17,532 nt of DNA from Chryseobacterium gleum. Its GTDB lineage: Bacteria > Bacteroidota > Bacteroidia > Flavobacteriales_D > Sanyastnellaceae. Positions 5,602-13,221 of the stretch are shown here, piece after piece. The stretch covers positions 1-17,532 of the forward strand of contig CAMCYM010000007.1 of NCBI GenBank assembly GCA_945883885.1, read 5' to 3'. A program made the translations under genes and the position numbers. Each line of letters begins with the position of its first letter. Position 1 is the stretch's first letter. The notes beneath the pieces are model-generated. The model was not told the DNA's origin, did no database searches, and saw only the letters and a program-made list of their open reading frames with translations.

Positions 5602-7575
5602 TCAGCGCAGCACCGTGGTCCCGAAGTAGGAAGCAAGGGTGCGGACGTCCCGGTCGAGGGCCATCTTCGCTGCGAGCAAATCGCGGACGACGGCTTCGGC
5701 GGAGTCATCCCCCGCTTCGACGCGCGTCCACGCAGCAACGAGCTCTTCCTCGAGCGCAGTCGCGGCCCGTTCTTTCTCGTCGAGCAAGAGCAGGTGCAGC
5801 CCGTCGTGCAACGCCTTGTCGAGCCGGTCGTGTTCGAACTCGGGATAGATGCCGTGGCGCAGGGTCCAGTTCGGGCTGACTTCGTGCCGCACGGTGGAGA
5901 CGTGGGCCACGAGCGTGGGCACCTCCGGGTCGTTGTGCCGGTTCCAAACGTCGGCCGCGGGCAGTTCTCCGCGGTCGAGGGCGCTCCGGAATCCTTCCAC
6001 GACCGCTGAGCAGGTGGCATCGAGGAAGCAACACCCTTGCGTATCCAGCAGGTGGATGGCGTATTCTGCAAACGGCACGTTCAGGGGTTCCCCTTCTTCC
6101 ACGGGCACCGCGATGGCACGGTCGCCGTACAGCAGCAGCAGCCGCACGAGGTCCTCTTCGATGACAGCGCGCCGCGAAGGAGGGGCCAACGCATGCGACG
6201 GGGTCTCCTCGGGAAGCGGAGGGGCCAGCGCCGGGTGGGTGGTGGCGCGGGAACGGCGGTCTGCGGCAGTGGCTTGGTCGCGGATCCGGCGGCTGACCTC
6301 CAGCAGGAGCATTTCCTCGGGCATGCCGAGGGAAGCCACGCACTGCTGGATGTAGACGCTGCGTCGGACGGGGTCGGGGATGGCTGCTAACGAGTCCAGC
6401 ACGCTGTGGATCATCTCCGCCCGCCGTGTGGGATCCGTGCCGGCATCGGCGCCGAGCAGCGAGACCTTGAAGGCGAGAAAATCCTGGGATTCCGTGTCGA
6501 GGAACTGCCGGAATTCCTCGGAGCTGACCTTGTGCGAGAAGCTGTCTGGGTCGTCGCCGTCGGGGAACCGAACGACCTGCACGTCGCAGCCGGCGGCCAG
6601 CAGGAGGTCGATGCCCCGCAAGGATGCGCGGATGCCTGCGGCGTCCCCGTCGTACAGCACGGTGACGCGCCGGGTGAAGCGTCGGATGAGCTTGATTTGG
6701 CCCTCCGTGAGGGCCGTACCCGAAGAAGCCACCGCATGCTTCACGCCCGCCTGGTGCAAGGCCATGACGTCGGTGTAGCCTTCCACCAGCAAGACCCGGT
6801 CCTCGCGCACGATGGCCGGCCGCGCGAGGTCCAGCCCGTAGAGCACGTCGCCCTTGTGGTACAGCGCGCTTTCCGGGCTGTTGAAGTACTTCGCGACGTC
6901 CTTGTCCTTGCGCAAGGTCCGCCCGCCGAAGCCGATGACCCGGCCCGTCGTGTCCCGGATGGGGAACATCACGCGGCCCCGGAAGAAGTCGTAGGCGGAG
7001 CCGTCGCGTTCCTTCGTAAGCCCTGCGGAGATGAGGCGGTCGAGGGAGTAGCCGGCCTCGAGCGCCGCCTTCGTCATGGAGTCCCACCGTTCTGGGCACC
7101 AGCCGATGCCGAAGTCGGCGACGGTGTCATCGCGGAACCCGCGGCTCCGGAAGTACCCGAGGGCGACGCTGCGCCCTTCGTCGGTGCTGTGCAGGGTGTC
7201 CGAAAACCAGCGGGCTGCCCACGCTAGCACGGCGGCAAGACTCTCGCGCTCTGTGCGTTCCGCTTGCACTTCCGCGGTAGGCGCTTCTTCGGGCACTTCG
7301 ATGTTGTACCGCCGCGCGAGCATGCGCAACGCCTCCGGGTAGCTGATTTTTTCCTTCTCCATCAAGAAGGTGACCAAACTTCCGGCCTTGCCGGAAGAGA
7401 AGCACTTGAAGATGCCCTTCGCCGGGACGACATAAAACGAGGGGGTCTTCTCGCTCGTGAAGGGGCTCAATCCCCGGTACGTGCTGCCCGATTTCTTCAG
7501 GTCGACGTAGTCGCCGATGACCTCCTCGATGACGGCGGTGCTCAGGATGGTATCGACGACGGATGCAGGAATCAC
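5602..7575 (-). CDS. dnaG: DNA primase DnaG with degenerate zinc-binding domain
   Basis: A 657-residue primase that makes RNA primers at the replication fork. The N-terminal CHC2 zinc-ribbon domain (about 1-95) is followed by the TOPRIM core with EGYTDV (265-270), DGDAAG (309-314) and DGDDPD (339-344), then a C-terminal region where helicase-binding domains usually lie. The four zinc ligands, normally C, H, C, C, are S37, T40, C58 and S61 here, so zinc binding by the usual site is unlikely. I recall comparable loss in other flavobacterial primases. The frame is open to an ATG at 7650, but homology begins at GTG 7575 (reading MIPASVVDTIL). That GTG is exactly four bases after TACCTTCC, so I take it as the start. 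It is divergent from the histidine kinase and convergent with recJ. Confidence 0.95.
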   Translation of the reverse strand: MIPASVVDTILSTAVIEEVIGDYVDLKKSGSTYRGLSPFTSEKTPSFYVVPAKGIFKCFSSGKAGSLVTFLMEKEKISYPEALRMLARRYNIEVPEEAPTAEVQAERTERESLAAVLAWAARWFSDTLHSTDEGRSVALGYFRSRGFRDDTVADFGIGWCPERWDSMTKAALEAGYSLDRLISAGLTKERDGSAYDFFRGRVMFPIRDTTGRVIGFGGRTLRKDKDVAKYFNSPESALYHKGDVLYGLDLARPAIVREDRVLLVEGYTDVMALHQAGVKHAVASSGTALTEGQIKLIRRFTRRVTVLYDGDAAGIRASLRGIDLLLAAGCDVQVVRFPDGDDPDSFSHKVSSEEFRQFLDTESQDFLAFKVSLLGADAGTDPTRRAEMIHSVLDSLAAIPDPVRRSVYIQQCVASLGMPEEMLLLEVSRRIRDQATAADRRSRATTHPALAPPLPEETPSHALAPPSRRAVIEEDLVRLLLLYGDRAIAVPVEEGEPLNVPFAEYAIHLLDTQGCCFLDATCSAVVEGFRSALDRGELPAADVWNRHNDPEVPTLVAHVSTVRHEVSPNWTLRHGIYPEFEHDRLDKALHDGLHLLLLDEKERAATALEEELVAAWTRVEAGDDSAEAVVRDLLAAKMALDRDVRTLASYFGTTVLR

Positions 7576-7579
7576 GGAT

Positions 7580-7587
7580 GGAAGGTA
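7580..7587 (-). promoter_or_regulatory. -7-like element, apparently leaderless, for dnaG
   Basis: The minus strand reads TACCTTCC, then four bases, then the GTG start at 7575. It has two deviations from TAnnTTTG. It is supported by the same four-base spacing at other genes and by agreement with the start implied by protein homology. Confidence 0.35.
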
Positions 7588-7603
7588 CTTCAGGAACGCA
7601 AAC

Positions 7604-7621
7604 GGTCCGCCGCTGCGGACC
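7604..7621. promoter_or_regulatory. Perfect inverted repeat upstream of dnaG
   Basis: GGTCCGC (7604-7610) and GCGGACC (7615-7621) flank CGCT. The dyad lies about 29-46 bases upstream of the dnaG start, over the expected -33 region. If dnaG is leaderless this is upstream DNA rather than an mRNA hairpin, so an operator is more likely than an attenuator. Its half-site GGTCCG recurs twice near the histidine kinase promoter. Confidence 0.3.
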
Positions 7622-7726
7622 GCCGGTTCAGCCCTGTCGGGGGCTTGCAAAAACCTGCCGTGCCGGCGATAAGGCCGGAGGTGCTGACGAAGTTGGCGTC
7701 AGAGGGGTTGTCTGAATGTCACCGCA

Positions 7727-7736
7727 CCGTTAACGG
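7727..7736. promoter_or_regulatory. Ten-base palindrome CCGTTAACGG
   Basis: A perfect palindrome in the dnaG/histidine-kinase divergent gap, about 40 bases upstream of the kinase -7 element. It could be a regulator site. Nothing else in the sequence supports a role. Confidence 0.15.
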
Positions 7737-7750
7737 ATGTTGAAGGTTGT

Positions 7751-7775
7751 GGGGGTCCGGAGCGCGGGGGTCCGG
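7751..7775 (+). promoter_or_regulatory. Direct repeat GGGGGTCCGG, candidate response-regulator site
   Basis: GGGGGTCCGG occurs at 7751-7760 and 7766-7775, a 15-base period, ending two bases before the -7 element of the histidine kinase operon. OmpR-family regulators typically bind direct repeats next to their promoters, so autoregulation by the downstream response regulator is a reasonable guess. Confidence 0.3.
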
Positions 7776-7777
7776 GG

Positions 7778-7785
7778 TACATTTG
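7778..7785 (+). promoter_or_regulatory. -7 promoter element of the two-component operon
   Basis: TACATTTG is a perfect TAnnTTTG match and ends four bases before the GTG at 7790. The identical octamer precedes prs and the polyprenyl synthase gene. No TTG lies at the -33 position; the GGGGGTCCGG repeat occupies that region. Confidence 0.5.
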
Positions 7786-7789
7786 GGCT

Positions 7790-9103
7790 GTGAAACACAG
7801 CCGAAGAATGCCCTGGTTCCTCGTTCTGATGGTCACGGCCTTCCTGGCCATGAGCACGGTGCAGGTGCTTTGGCTGCGGGATTCTGTGCGGCTCAAGCAC
7901 GAATTGTTCGACGACAACGTGGAGCATGCCCTGAGCCAAGTGGCCGACCGGTTCCTGCGCCCTACCGTGGACATGCTGACGATGGAACTCGAGTCCATGC
8001 CGGCCTCCGGCGAAACCGGCGGGTCGATTGCATCGGGTGCCCGCACGGACGTGCTCACGGAGCGCATGCTTGCGCGGATGGATGCATATGCGCTCGACAG
8101 CTTGATTTCCACCTCGCTCGAAGAACATGGCATCGCCACCGGCGCGGTGGTCGGGGTCTTCGATGCTTTCGGTCAGCCGGTGCGCCTCGACGAAGCGGCG
8201 GAGCCCTTCTTGCCGCTGCTTGCCGAATCGTCCTACACGGTCCGGATCGAGCCGGTCGTGGTGCGCGTGGTGTTCCCGCACCTCAACCGCGATTTGCTGA
8301 AAGAGTTGTGGATGCAGTTCGTCCTGACGGGGGGGATGCTCGCCATCATTGCGCTCGGGTTTTTCCGGACGGTGGTGGCTGCAAATCGCAACAAACGGAT
8401 CGACCGGATCCGCCGCGATTTGATGAACAACTTGACCCACGAGCTGAAAACTCCGATCTCGACCATCGGGCTTGCGGCAGAGGCGTTAGGCGACCCGGAC
8501 ATGCGGCGCAACGAAGACAGCATGCGGCATTACACCGGGCTGATTCGCGAGGAGAGCAAGCGGCTTACAGTGCTGGTAGAGAACGTGCTGCAAGCGAGTT
8601 TGGCCGATTCGGGGGCGATGCGGTTCTTCCCGCAGCCGCTCAACTTGCACGACGTGCTCCGGGAGGTGGTGCGGACGAACGCCATCCAAATCCACAAGCG
8701 GGGAGGACGGGTGGAGCTCGTGCTCGAAGCCGGAAATCCGGTCATCGAGGCGGATAAAATCCACCTGACGAATGTGGCGTACAACCTGATGGACAATGCG
8801 ATGAAGTATGCCAAATCGCAACCACATCTGACGATTTCAACTGCGCAATTGCCTGATGGCCTTATGATTAAGTTCAAGGACAACGGCATCGGCATTGCGA
8901 AAGAGCATTTGGGCAAGGTCTTTGATAGACTCTATCGGGTACCCACCGGGAACGTGCACGACGTGAAAGGTTTCGGTCTCGGCCTGAGCTACGTAAAGAC
9001 GGTAGTGGAACGGCACGGGGGCGAAATCACGGTCGAGAGCGAACCCGGGAAGGGGAGCACCTTCATCCTCCGCATGCCGCGGCACGTGGGGACGAAGGGG
9101 TAA
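7790..9103 (+). CDS. rprX: Sensor histidine kinase, RprX-like
   Basis: A 437-residue membrane histidine kinase that phosphorylates the response regulator encoded 30 bases downstream. TM1 is about 8-28, a periplasmic sensor domain about 30-172, and TM2 about 175-196. No clear HAMP domain follows. The dimerisation domain has the phospho-acceptor in LTHELKTP (H217). The ATPase domain shows the N-box NLMDNAMKYA (332-341), G1 DNGIGIA (364-370), the F-box-like VFDRLYRV (377-384) and G2 GFGLGLS (394-400). All catalytic motifs are intact. The start is GTG 7790, four bases after a perfect -7 element; ATG 7808 is the alternative and would cost only six residues. Resemblance to Bacteroides RprX rests mainly on its partner. 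The stimulus is unknown. Confidence 0.9.
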   Translation: MKHSRRMPWFLVLMVTAFLAMSTVQVLWLRDSVRLKHELFDDNVEHALSQVADRFLRPTVDMLTMELESMPASGETGGSIASGARTDVLTERMLARMDAYALDSLISTSLEEHGIATGAVVGVFDAFGQPVRLDEAAEPFLPLLAESSYTVRIEPVVVRVVFPHLNRDLLKELWMQFVLTGGMLAIIALGFFRTVVAANRNKRIDRIRRDLMNNLTHELKTPISTIGLAAEALGDPDMRRNEDSMRHYTGLIREESKRLTVLVENVLQASLADSGAMRFFPQPLNLHDVLREVVRTNAIQIHKRGGRVELVLEAGNPVIEADKIHLTNVAYNLMDNAMKYAKSQPHLTISTAQLPDGLMIKFKDNGIGIAKEHLGKVFDRLYRVPTGNVHDVKGFGLGLSYVKTVVERHGGEITVESEPGKGSTFILRMPRHVGTKG

Positions 9104-9133
9104 ACCGGGCCCCCATCAATCACATTCCCTGCC

Positions 9134-9835
9134 ATGCAGACGAAAGCACCGATCCGCATCCTCTTGTGCGAAGACGACCCGAACCTCGGTCGATTGCTCA
9201 GCGATTACCTCACCGCGAAAGGCTACGCCACCACATGGGCGAAAGACGGGGTAGAGGGCTTGAAGGAGTTTCACCGCCAGTCGTTTGACTTTGCGCTGCT
9301 CGATGTGATGATGCCGCGCAAGGACGGCCTCGAGGTGGCGGAAGAAATCCGCCGCGAGTCGCGCCACTTGCCCATCTTGTTCCTCACAGCCCGCAGCGCG
9401 AAGGAAGACACCCTCGAGGGATTTCGTGTGGGCGCGGACGATTACATGACGAAGCCCTTCAACATGGAGGAGCTGCTGATGCGCATCCAAGCCATCCTGC
9501 GCCGCTCGGCCTCGTTGCCTGAAGAGGGAGAGCAAGTGACGACGTTCGAAATCGGCACGTACACCTTCGATTACAACACCCAAACCTTGCGCCGGGGTGC
9601 AGAAGAAAATCGGCTGACCACGAAGGAGAACGAGTTGCTTTTCCTGCTGTGCAAGCACCGCAATGGGTTGCTTGAGCGGGCCCATGCGCTGAAGGCGATT
9701 TGGGGGGAACCGAACTACTTCAATGGCCGGTCGATGGATGTGTACATCGCGAAGTTGCGGCGGCACCTCAAGGACGACCCGTCCATCGAAATCCTGAACG
9801 TCCACGGGAAAGGGTTCAAGCTGCTCGCGAATTGA
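9134..9835 (+). CDS. rprY: OmpR/PhoB-family response regulator, RprY-like
   Basis: A 233-residue DNA-binding response regulator. The receiver domain (about 7-120) has the acidic pocket E13/D14/D15, the phospho-acceptor D57 in LLDVMMP, a T in FLTAR (T85) and K107 in DDYMTKPF. A winged helix-turn-helix of the Trans_Reg_C type spans about 140-230, ending in an NVHGKGFKLL signature. The segments LLCEDDPNLGRLL, DVMMPRKDG and KEDTLEGFRVGADDY are very close to what I recall of Bacteroides RprY. It is the cognate partner of the upstream kinase and is probably co-transcribed from 7778. No promoter is visible in the 30-base gap. Target genes are unknown, although a GGGGGTCCGG direct repeat at the operon promoter is a possible site. 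Confidence 0.93.
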   Translation: MQTKAPIRILLCEDDPNLGRLLSDYLTAKGYATTWAKDGVEGLKEFHRQSFDFALLDVMMPRKDGLEVAEEIRRESRHLPILFLTARSAKEDTLEGFRVGADDYMTKPFNMEELLMRIQAILRRSASLPEEGEQVTTFEIGTYTFDYNTQTLRRGAEENRLTTKENELLFLLCKHRNGLLERAHALKAIWGEPNYFNGRSMDVYIAKLRRHLKDDPSIEILNVHGKGFKLLAN

Positions 9836-9870
9836 GGGCCAGAGGTTCACGGGGTTTTGCCATGGTTTCG

Positions 9871-9878
9871 TACATTTG
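9871..9878 (+). promoter_or_regulatory. -7 promoter element of the prs operon
   Basis: TACATTTG followed by CG is a perfect -7 match located 36 bases before the prs GTG. It predicts a leader of about 32 nt, so prs would not be leaderless. No TTG is well placed upstream. Confidence 0.45.
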
Positions 9879-9914
9879 CGCCCCCCAATCTGCATCCGAG
9901 GCCACTTTTTTGCC

Positions 9915-10856
9915 GTGAACGACAACCTCCGCATCCTCGCCGGTTCTGCTTCCCACGACTTGGGGGCGCGCATCGCTGCTGCCTACGGCGCGGAGCTCGT
10001 TCCTGTGAACACGACGCGTTTCAGCGACGGGGAGTTCCAGGTGAGCATCGAGGAAACGGTGCGTGGCCGCGAGGTCGCCATCGTGCAATCCACGTGTCCT
10101 CCGACCGACAACCTGTTCGAGTTGCTGCTGCTCATCGACGCCGCGAAGCGCGCCAGCGCGAAGCGCATCATCGCGGTGATTCCATACTTCGGGTGGGCGC
10201 GCCAGGACCGAAAGGACCAGCCGCGGGTGGCCATCGGAGCGAAGCTTGTGGCGAACATGCTCACTGTGGCAGGCGTGGACCGGGTCATCACGATGGACCT
10301 CCATGCGGACCAAATCCAAGGGTTCTTCGAAGTCCCGGTGGACCACTTGTACGCCAGCACGTTGTTCCTGCCCTACCTCGAGCAAATGGACCGCAGCACG
10401 CTCTGCATCGCCACGCCGGACACGGGAGGAACGAAGCGTGCGAACAGCTATGCGAAAACCCTCGGGGTGGACATGGCCATTTGCTACAAGCAGCGGAAGG
10501 TGGCGAACAAGATTGAGCACATGACCGTCATCGGGGAGGTCGAGGGGAAGGACGTGGTGCTGGTGGATGACATGTGCGACACGGCAGGCACCCTGACGAA
10601 GGCGGCCGAGTTGATGATCCAGCACGGTGCCCGTAGCGTCCGGGCCATGTGCACCCACGCCGTGTTGAGCGGCCCCGCGTACACGCGCATCGAAGAGAGC
10701 ATGTTGTCGGAAATGATTGTAACCGACAGCATTGCCCTCGATCGCACCCAGCCCTGCGGAAAAATCCGCGTGCTGCCGGTGCATGATATGTTCGGCCAAG
10801 TGCTTACCTGCCTGATGGAAAATCGTTCCATCAGCTCAAGTCTAGAAATCCATTAA
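9915..10856 (+). CDS. prs: Ribose-phosphate pyrophosphokinase (PRPP synthetase)
   Basis: A 313-residue cytoplasmic enzyme making 5-phosphoribosyl-1-pyrophosphate from ribose-5-phosphate and ATP, the precursor for purines, pyrimidines, NAD, His and Trp. Visible motifs are FSDGE (36-40), the ATP-binding loop RQDRK (96-100), the catalytic-His region DLHADQIQGFF (H130), ATPDTGG (166-172) and the PRPP-binding loop VVLVDDMCDTAGT (214-226). Length is typical. The frame is open to a TTG at 9876, but that codon lies inside the promoter octamer at 9871-9878. GTG at 9915 gives the canonical N-terminus, so it is chosen. It heads a prs-rplY-pth unit, with nine bases to rplY. This gene order is common in bacteria. 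Confidence 0.96.
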   Translation: MNDNLRILAGSASHDLGARIAAAYGAELVPVNTTRFSDGEFQVSIEETVRGREVAIVQSTCPPTDNLFELLLLIDAAKRASAKRIIAVIPYFGWARQDRKDQPRVAIGAKLVANMLTVAGVDRVITMDLHADQIQGFFEVPVDHLYASTLFLPYLEQMDRSTLCIATPDTGGTKRANSYAKTLGVDMAICYKQRKVANKIEHMTVIGEVEGKDVVLVDDMCDTAGTLTKAAELMIQHGARSVRAMCTHAVLSGPAYTRIEESMLSEMIVTDSIALDRTQPCGKIRVLPVHDMFGQVLTCLMENRSISSSLEIH

Positions 10857-10865
10857 ACCCGCGTT

Positions 10866-11447
10866 ATGAAAACTGCATCATTGAGCGGCTCCCCCCGTGG
10901 GAGCGTAGGGAAAAAAGATGCGAACGAGCTGCGCAAGAGCGAACGGATCCCCGGGGTGCTCTACGGACTCGGTCAGCAGCATCACTTCCATGTCGCTGAG
11001 CTCGAACTCCATCGGCTCGTGTACAACCCTGAAGTCTTCCGCTTGGAGTTTGGTCTGGACGGCAAGGTGCACACCTGCATCTTCAAGGAAATCCAGTTCC
11101 ACCCGGTGACGGACAAGATCCTGCACATCGACCTCCTCGAGCTCGATGAAACCAAGCCGGTTCGCGTCGACCTGCCGCTGCGTACCACCGGGACTTCACC
11201 CGGGGTCATGGCCGGTGGTCGCCTGGAGCTGCAGTACCGCCGCGTCCCCGTGATCGGTTTGCCGAAGGACTTGCCAGAGTTCGTAGGGGTGGACATTTCG
11301 AACCTCGAAATCGGCCAAAACGTGCGGGTGCGGGACCTGTCGGTGCCGAATTGCACCGTGTTGCTGAGCGACTCGACGCTCTTGGCAGCCGTGCAGCAGA
11401 CGCGTGCGGCCATGGCGGCTGCCGCTGCTGCCGCAGCTTCGAAGTAA
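10866..11447 (+). CDS. rplY: 50S ribosomal protein L25 (bL25, Ctc type)
   Basis: A 193-residue bL25 of the long Ctc/TL5 form, which binds 5S rRNA on the large subunit. The N-terminal 5S-binding domain (about 1-92) contains LRKSERIPGVLYG, and the C-terminal beta domain (about 97-185) contains VPVIGLPKDLPEFVGVDIS. The extreme C-terminus is a run of eight alanines after Met, ending SK, encoded by mixed GCN codons and therefore not a DNA repeat. It is nine bases after prs and 18 before pth; co-expression with prs fits the conserved order. The start ATG gives a normal N-terminus. Confidence 0.95.
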   Translation: MKTASLSGSPRGSVGKKDANELRKSERIPGVLYGLGQQHHFHVAELELHRLVYNPEVFRLEFGLDGKVHTCIFKEIQFHPVTDKILHIDLLELDETKPVRVDLPLRTTGTSPGVMAGGRLELQYRRVPVIGLPKDLPEFVGVDISNLEIGQNVRVRDLSVPNCTVLLSDSTLLAAVQQTRAAMAAAAAAAASK

Positions 11448-11465
11448 TCTGGGATTTTCGGGGCC

Positions 11466-12029
11466 ATGAAGTACCTCATCGTAGGACTCGGCAACCCCGG
11501 ACCGGAGTACGTCGAAACCCGGCACAACATCGGATTCAAGGTCGTGGACACGCTCGCGGCCGGTGCAGGAGGAACCTTTTCTCCGGCCCGGCTGGGAGAC
11601 GTGTCCACGGTCCGTTTCCGGGGGAGGACCCTGGTGCTGCTGAAGCCCTCGACGTTCATGAACCTCAGCGGGAAGGCGGTGCGGTATTGGCTCGAAGCGG
11701 AGCGGATCGATCGCGAGCGGCTGGTGGTGGTGACGGACGATTTGGCGCTGCCGTTCGGCACGATTCGGCTGCGCGCGAAGGGGTCGGACGGCGGGCACAA
11801 CGGGTTGAAGGACATCCAAGCGGTGCTCGGCACATCGGAGTATGCGCGGCTGCGTTTCGGAATCGGCGCCGAGTTCCACAAAGGGGCCCAGGTCGATTAC
11901 GTGCTCGGCAAGTGGTCTGAATCCGAGCGGGCGGCGTTGCCCGAGCGCTGCGGTCGCTGTGCGGAGGCCATCCTGAACGTCACCACTGCGGGGCTCGGTG
12001 CGGCGATGGGCACTTACAACAATACCTGA
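11466..12029 (+). CDS. pth: Peptidyl-tRNA hydrolase
   Basis: A 187-residue Pth that recycles peptidyl-tRNAs released from stalled ribosomes. Conserved residues are visible: N10 in GLGNPG, catalytic H20 in TRHNIGF, N66 in FMNLSGK, D91 in TDDLALPFG and N112 in GSDGGHNG. Length is typical. It is the last gene of the prs-rplY-pth unit. Its last 16 bases overlap the 3' end of nadD on the opposite strand, so no terminator fits between them. Confidence 0.97.
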   Translation: MKYLIVGLGNPGPEYVETRHNIGFKVVDTLAAGAGGTFSPARLGDVSTVRFRGRTLVLLKPSTFMNLSGKAVRYWLEAERIDRERLVVVTDDLALPFGTIRLRAKGSDGGHNGLKDIQAVLGTSEYARLRFGIGAEFHKGAQVDYVLGKWSESERAALPERCGRCAEAILNVTTAGLGAAMGTYNNT

Positions 12030-12640
12030 CCCTGCGGCCCATACGCGGTGGCGAGGCGGCCATCTCCCCGCAGCGGCGGCGGGAGCATCTCCTGAGGATT
12101 CAATCCGAGGCGAAACGCTTTGCGGACTTCCGTCGATGCGAACGGGTGCAAATCGCCCGGCATGCGGATGACCTCGACTTCCGGATGCTCGGTTTCCCAA
12201 ACCGAGCGCGCAGCTCCATCTTCCCCGTGCCTGGGATAGACGTACAGCGGACGGTGGGCGGCTAAGCGGTGTGCGTCTTTCCACGTGTGCAGGGTGCGCA
12301 GGGTATCGGCCCCGATGAGCAAGCTGAAACGGTGGTGCGGCTCCATGCGCTCGAGGGCGCGCAACGTTTCAGCCGTGTAGTGCGGAGGCGGGAGATGGAA
12401 CTCGATGTCGCTGACAGTCAAATTCTTGTGACCTTCAAGTGCGGCGGTCACCCAGGCAAGCCGCACCTCGGCCGGGGCCAGGCCACCCGGGTCTTTGTGG
12501 GGATTTGCGGGCGTGACAATCAGCCGGACTTCCTGCACCTCCGGTCGCGCAGCCGCGGCATTTGCCACGGCCAAATGACCGACGTGGATCGGGTTGAACG
12601 ACCCGAAAAAAAGCACCACGACCTGTCCGGAATCGGTCAT
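12014..12640 (-). CDS. nadD: Nicotinate-nucleotide adenylyltransferase
   Basis: A 208-residue NadD that joins ATP and nicotinate mononucleotide to give deamido-NAD in NAD synthesis. The nucleotidyltransferase motif GSFNPIHVGHLAVA (13-26, HxGH) and the C-terminal ASTEVRKAF (the SxTxxR signature) are intact. The start is ATG 12640, which overlaps the gmk stop as ATGA and so suggests translational coupling. The upstream in-frame extension to 12682 lies inside gmk and is rejected. It is the last gene of yicC-gmk-nadD, an order I associate with Bacteroidota. Confidence 0.95.
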   Translation of the reverse strand: MTDSGQVVVLFFGSFNPIHVGHLAVANAAAARPEVQEVRLIVTPANPHKDPGGLAPAEVRLAWVTAALEGHKNLTVSDIEFHLPPPHYTAETLRALERMEPHHRFSLLIGADTLRTLHTWKDAHRLAAHRPLYVYPRHGEDGAARSVWETEHPEVEVIRMPGDLHPFASTEVRKAFRLGLNPQEMLPPPLRGDGRLATAYGPQGQVLL

Positions 12641-13221
12641 CGGGCGAGGAAGGTGGCCACAAGCGCGTGGGCCTCGGCGCACGCTGCTGCGAGGTCATCG
12701 TTCACGAGCTGCACATCAAAGCGCTCTGCATACGCCCACTCGCGGGCGGCCTTTTCCAGCCGGATGGCGATGGACTCTGCCGTGTCGGTTCCGCGCCGTT
12801 CGAGCCGTTCGCGCAAGTGGTCGAGGGTAGGGGTACGCACGAACACCGAAAGGGCGCGGTCTCCGAGGAGGCTGCGGAGCCGCAATCCGCCGACCACATC
12901 CACGTCGAACAGGACGGCCTTGCCTTCGGCGGCGATCCGCTCCAGCTCGCGGTGCAAGGTCCCGTAGCACACCCCGGGGTACACCTCTTCCCATTCCAGG
13001 AATTCCCCGCGTTCCACTGCCGCCGCGAAGTCGGGACCGCTCAGGTAGTGGTAATCCACGCCGTCGCGTTCTGTGCCACGTGGCGCCCGGGTCGTGGCGC
13101 TGACCGAGAAGCCCAGCGGTAAATCGGCCGCTTCCAGGAGCGAGCGCACGATGGTGGTTTTGCCCGACCCGGAGGGAGCAGAAAAGATGACGGCTTTGCC
13201 AGCTGCCCGCATTGCGCTCAT
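12637..13221 (-). CDS. gmk: Guanylate kinase
   Basis: A 194-residue guanylate kinase (GMP + ATP to GDP + ADP). The P-loop is SAPSGSGKTT (14-23), followed by SVSATTRAPRGTERDGVDYHY (the GMP-binding region, with the usual SATTRxPRxxE arrangement), FLEWEEVYPGVCYGT and VLFDVDVVGG. The frame is open upstream to 13710 inside yicC, but the family N-terminus begins near here. ATG 13221 overlaps the yicC stop as ATGA; ATG 13212, three residues later, is also possible. It is coupled at both ends, to yicC upstream and nadD downstream. Confidence 0.96.
   Translation of the reverse strand: MSAMRAAGKAVIFSAPSGSGKTTIVRSLLEAADLPLGFSVSATTRAPRGTERDGVDYHYLSGPDFAAAVERGEFLEWEEVYPGVCYGTLHRELERIAAEGKAVLFDVDVVGGLRLRSLLGDRALSVFVRTPTLDHLRERLERRGTDTAESIAIRLEKAAREWAYAERFDVQLVNDDLAAACAEAHALVATFLAR

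Noticed and set aside
4698..6071. A 457-codon open frame on the minus strand
   Set aside because: It is antisense to recJ and out of frame with dnaG, both of which are clearly real genes. Its product is compositionally odd and unrecognisable.
7604..7621. Intrinsic terminator or 5'-UTR attenuator of dnaG
   Set aside because: There is no T-run on either strand, and the position is upstream of the likely transcription start, so a DNA operator is the better reading.
7576..7650. N-terminal extension of DnaG to the ATG at 7650
   Set aside because: The added 25 residues have no counterpart in primases, and a promoter-like TACCTTCC lies in this stretch four bases before GTG 7575.
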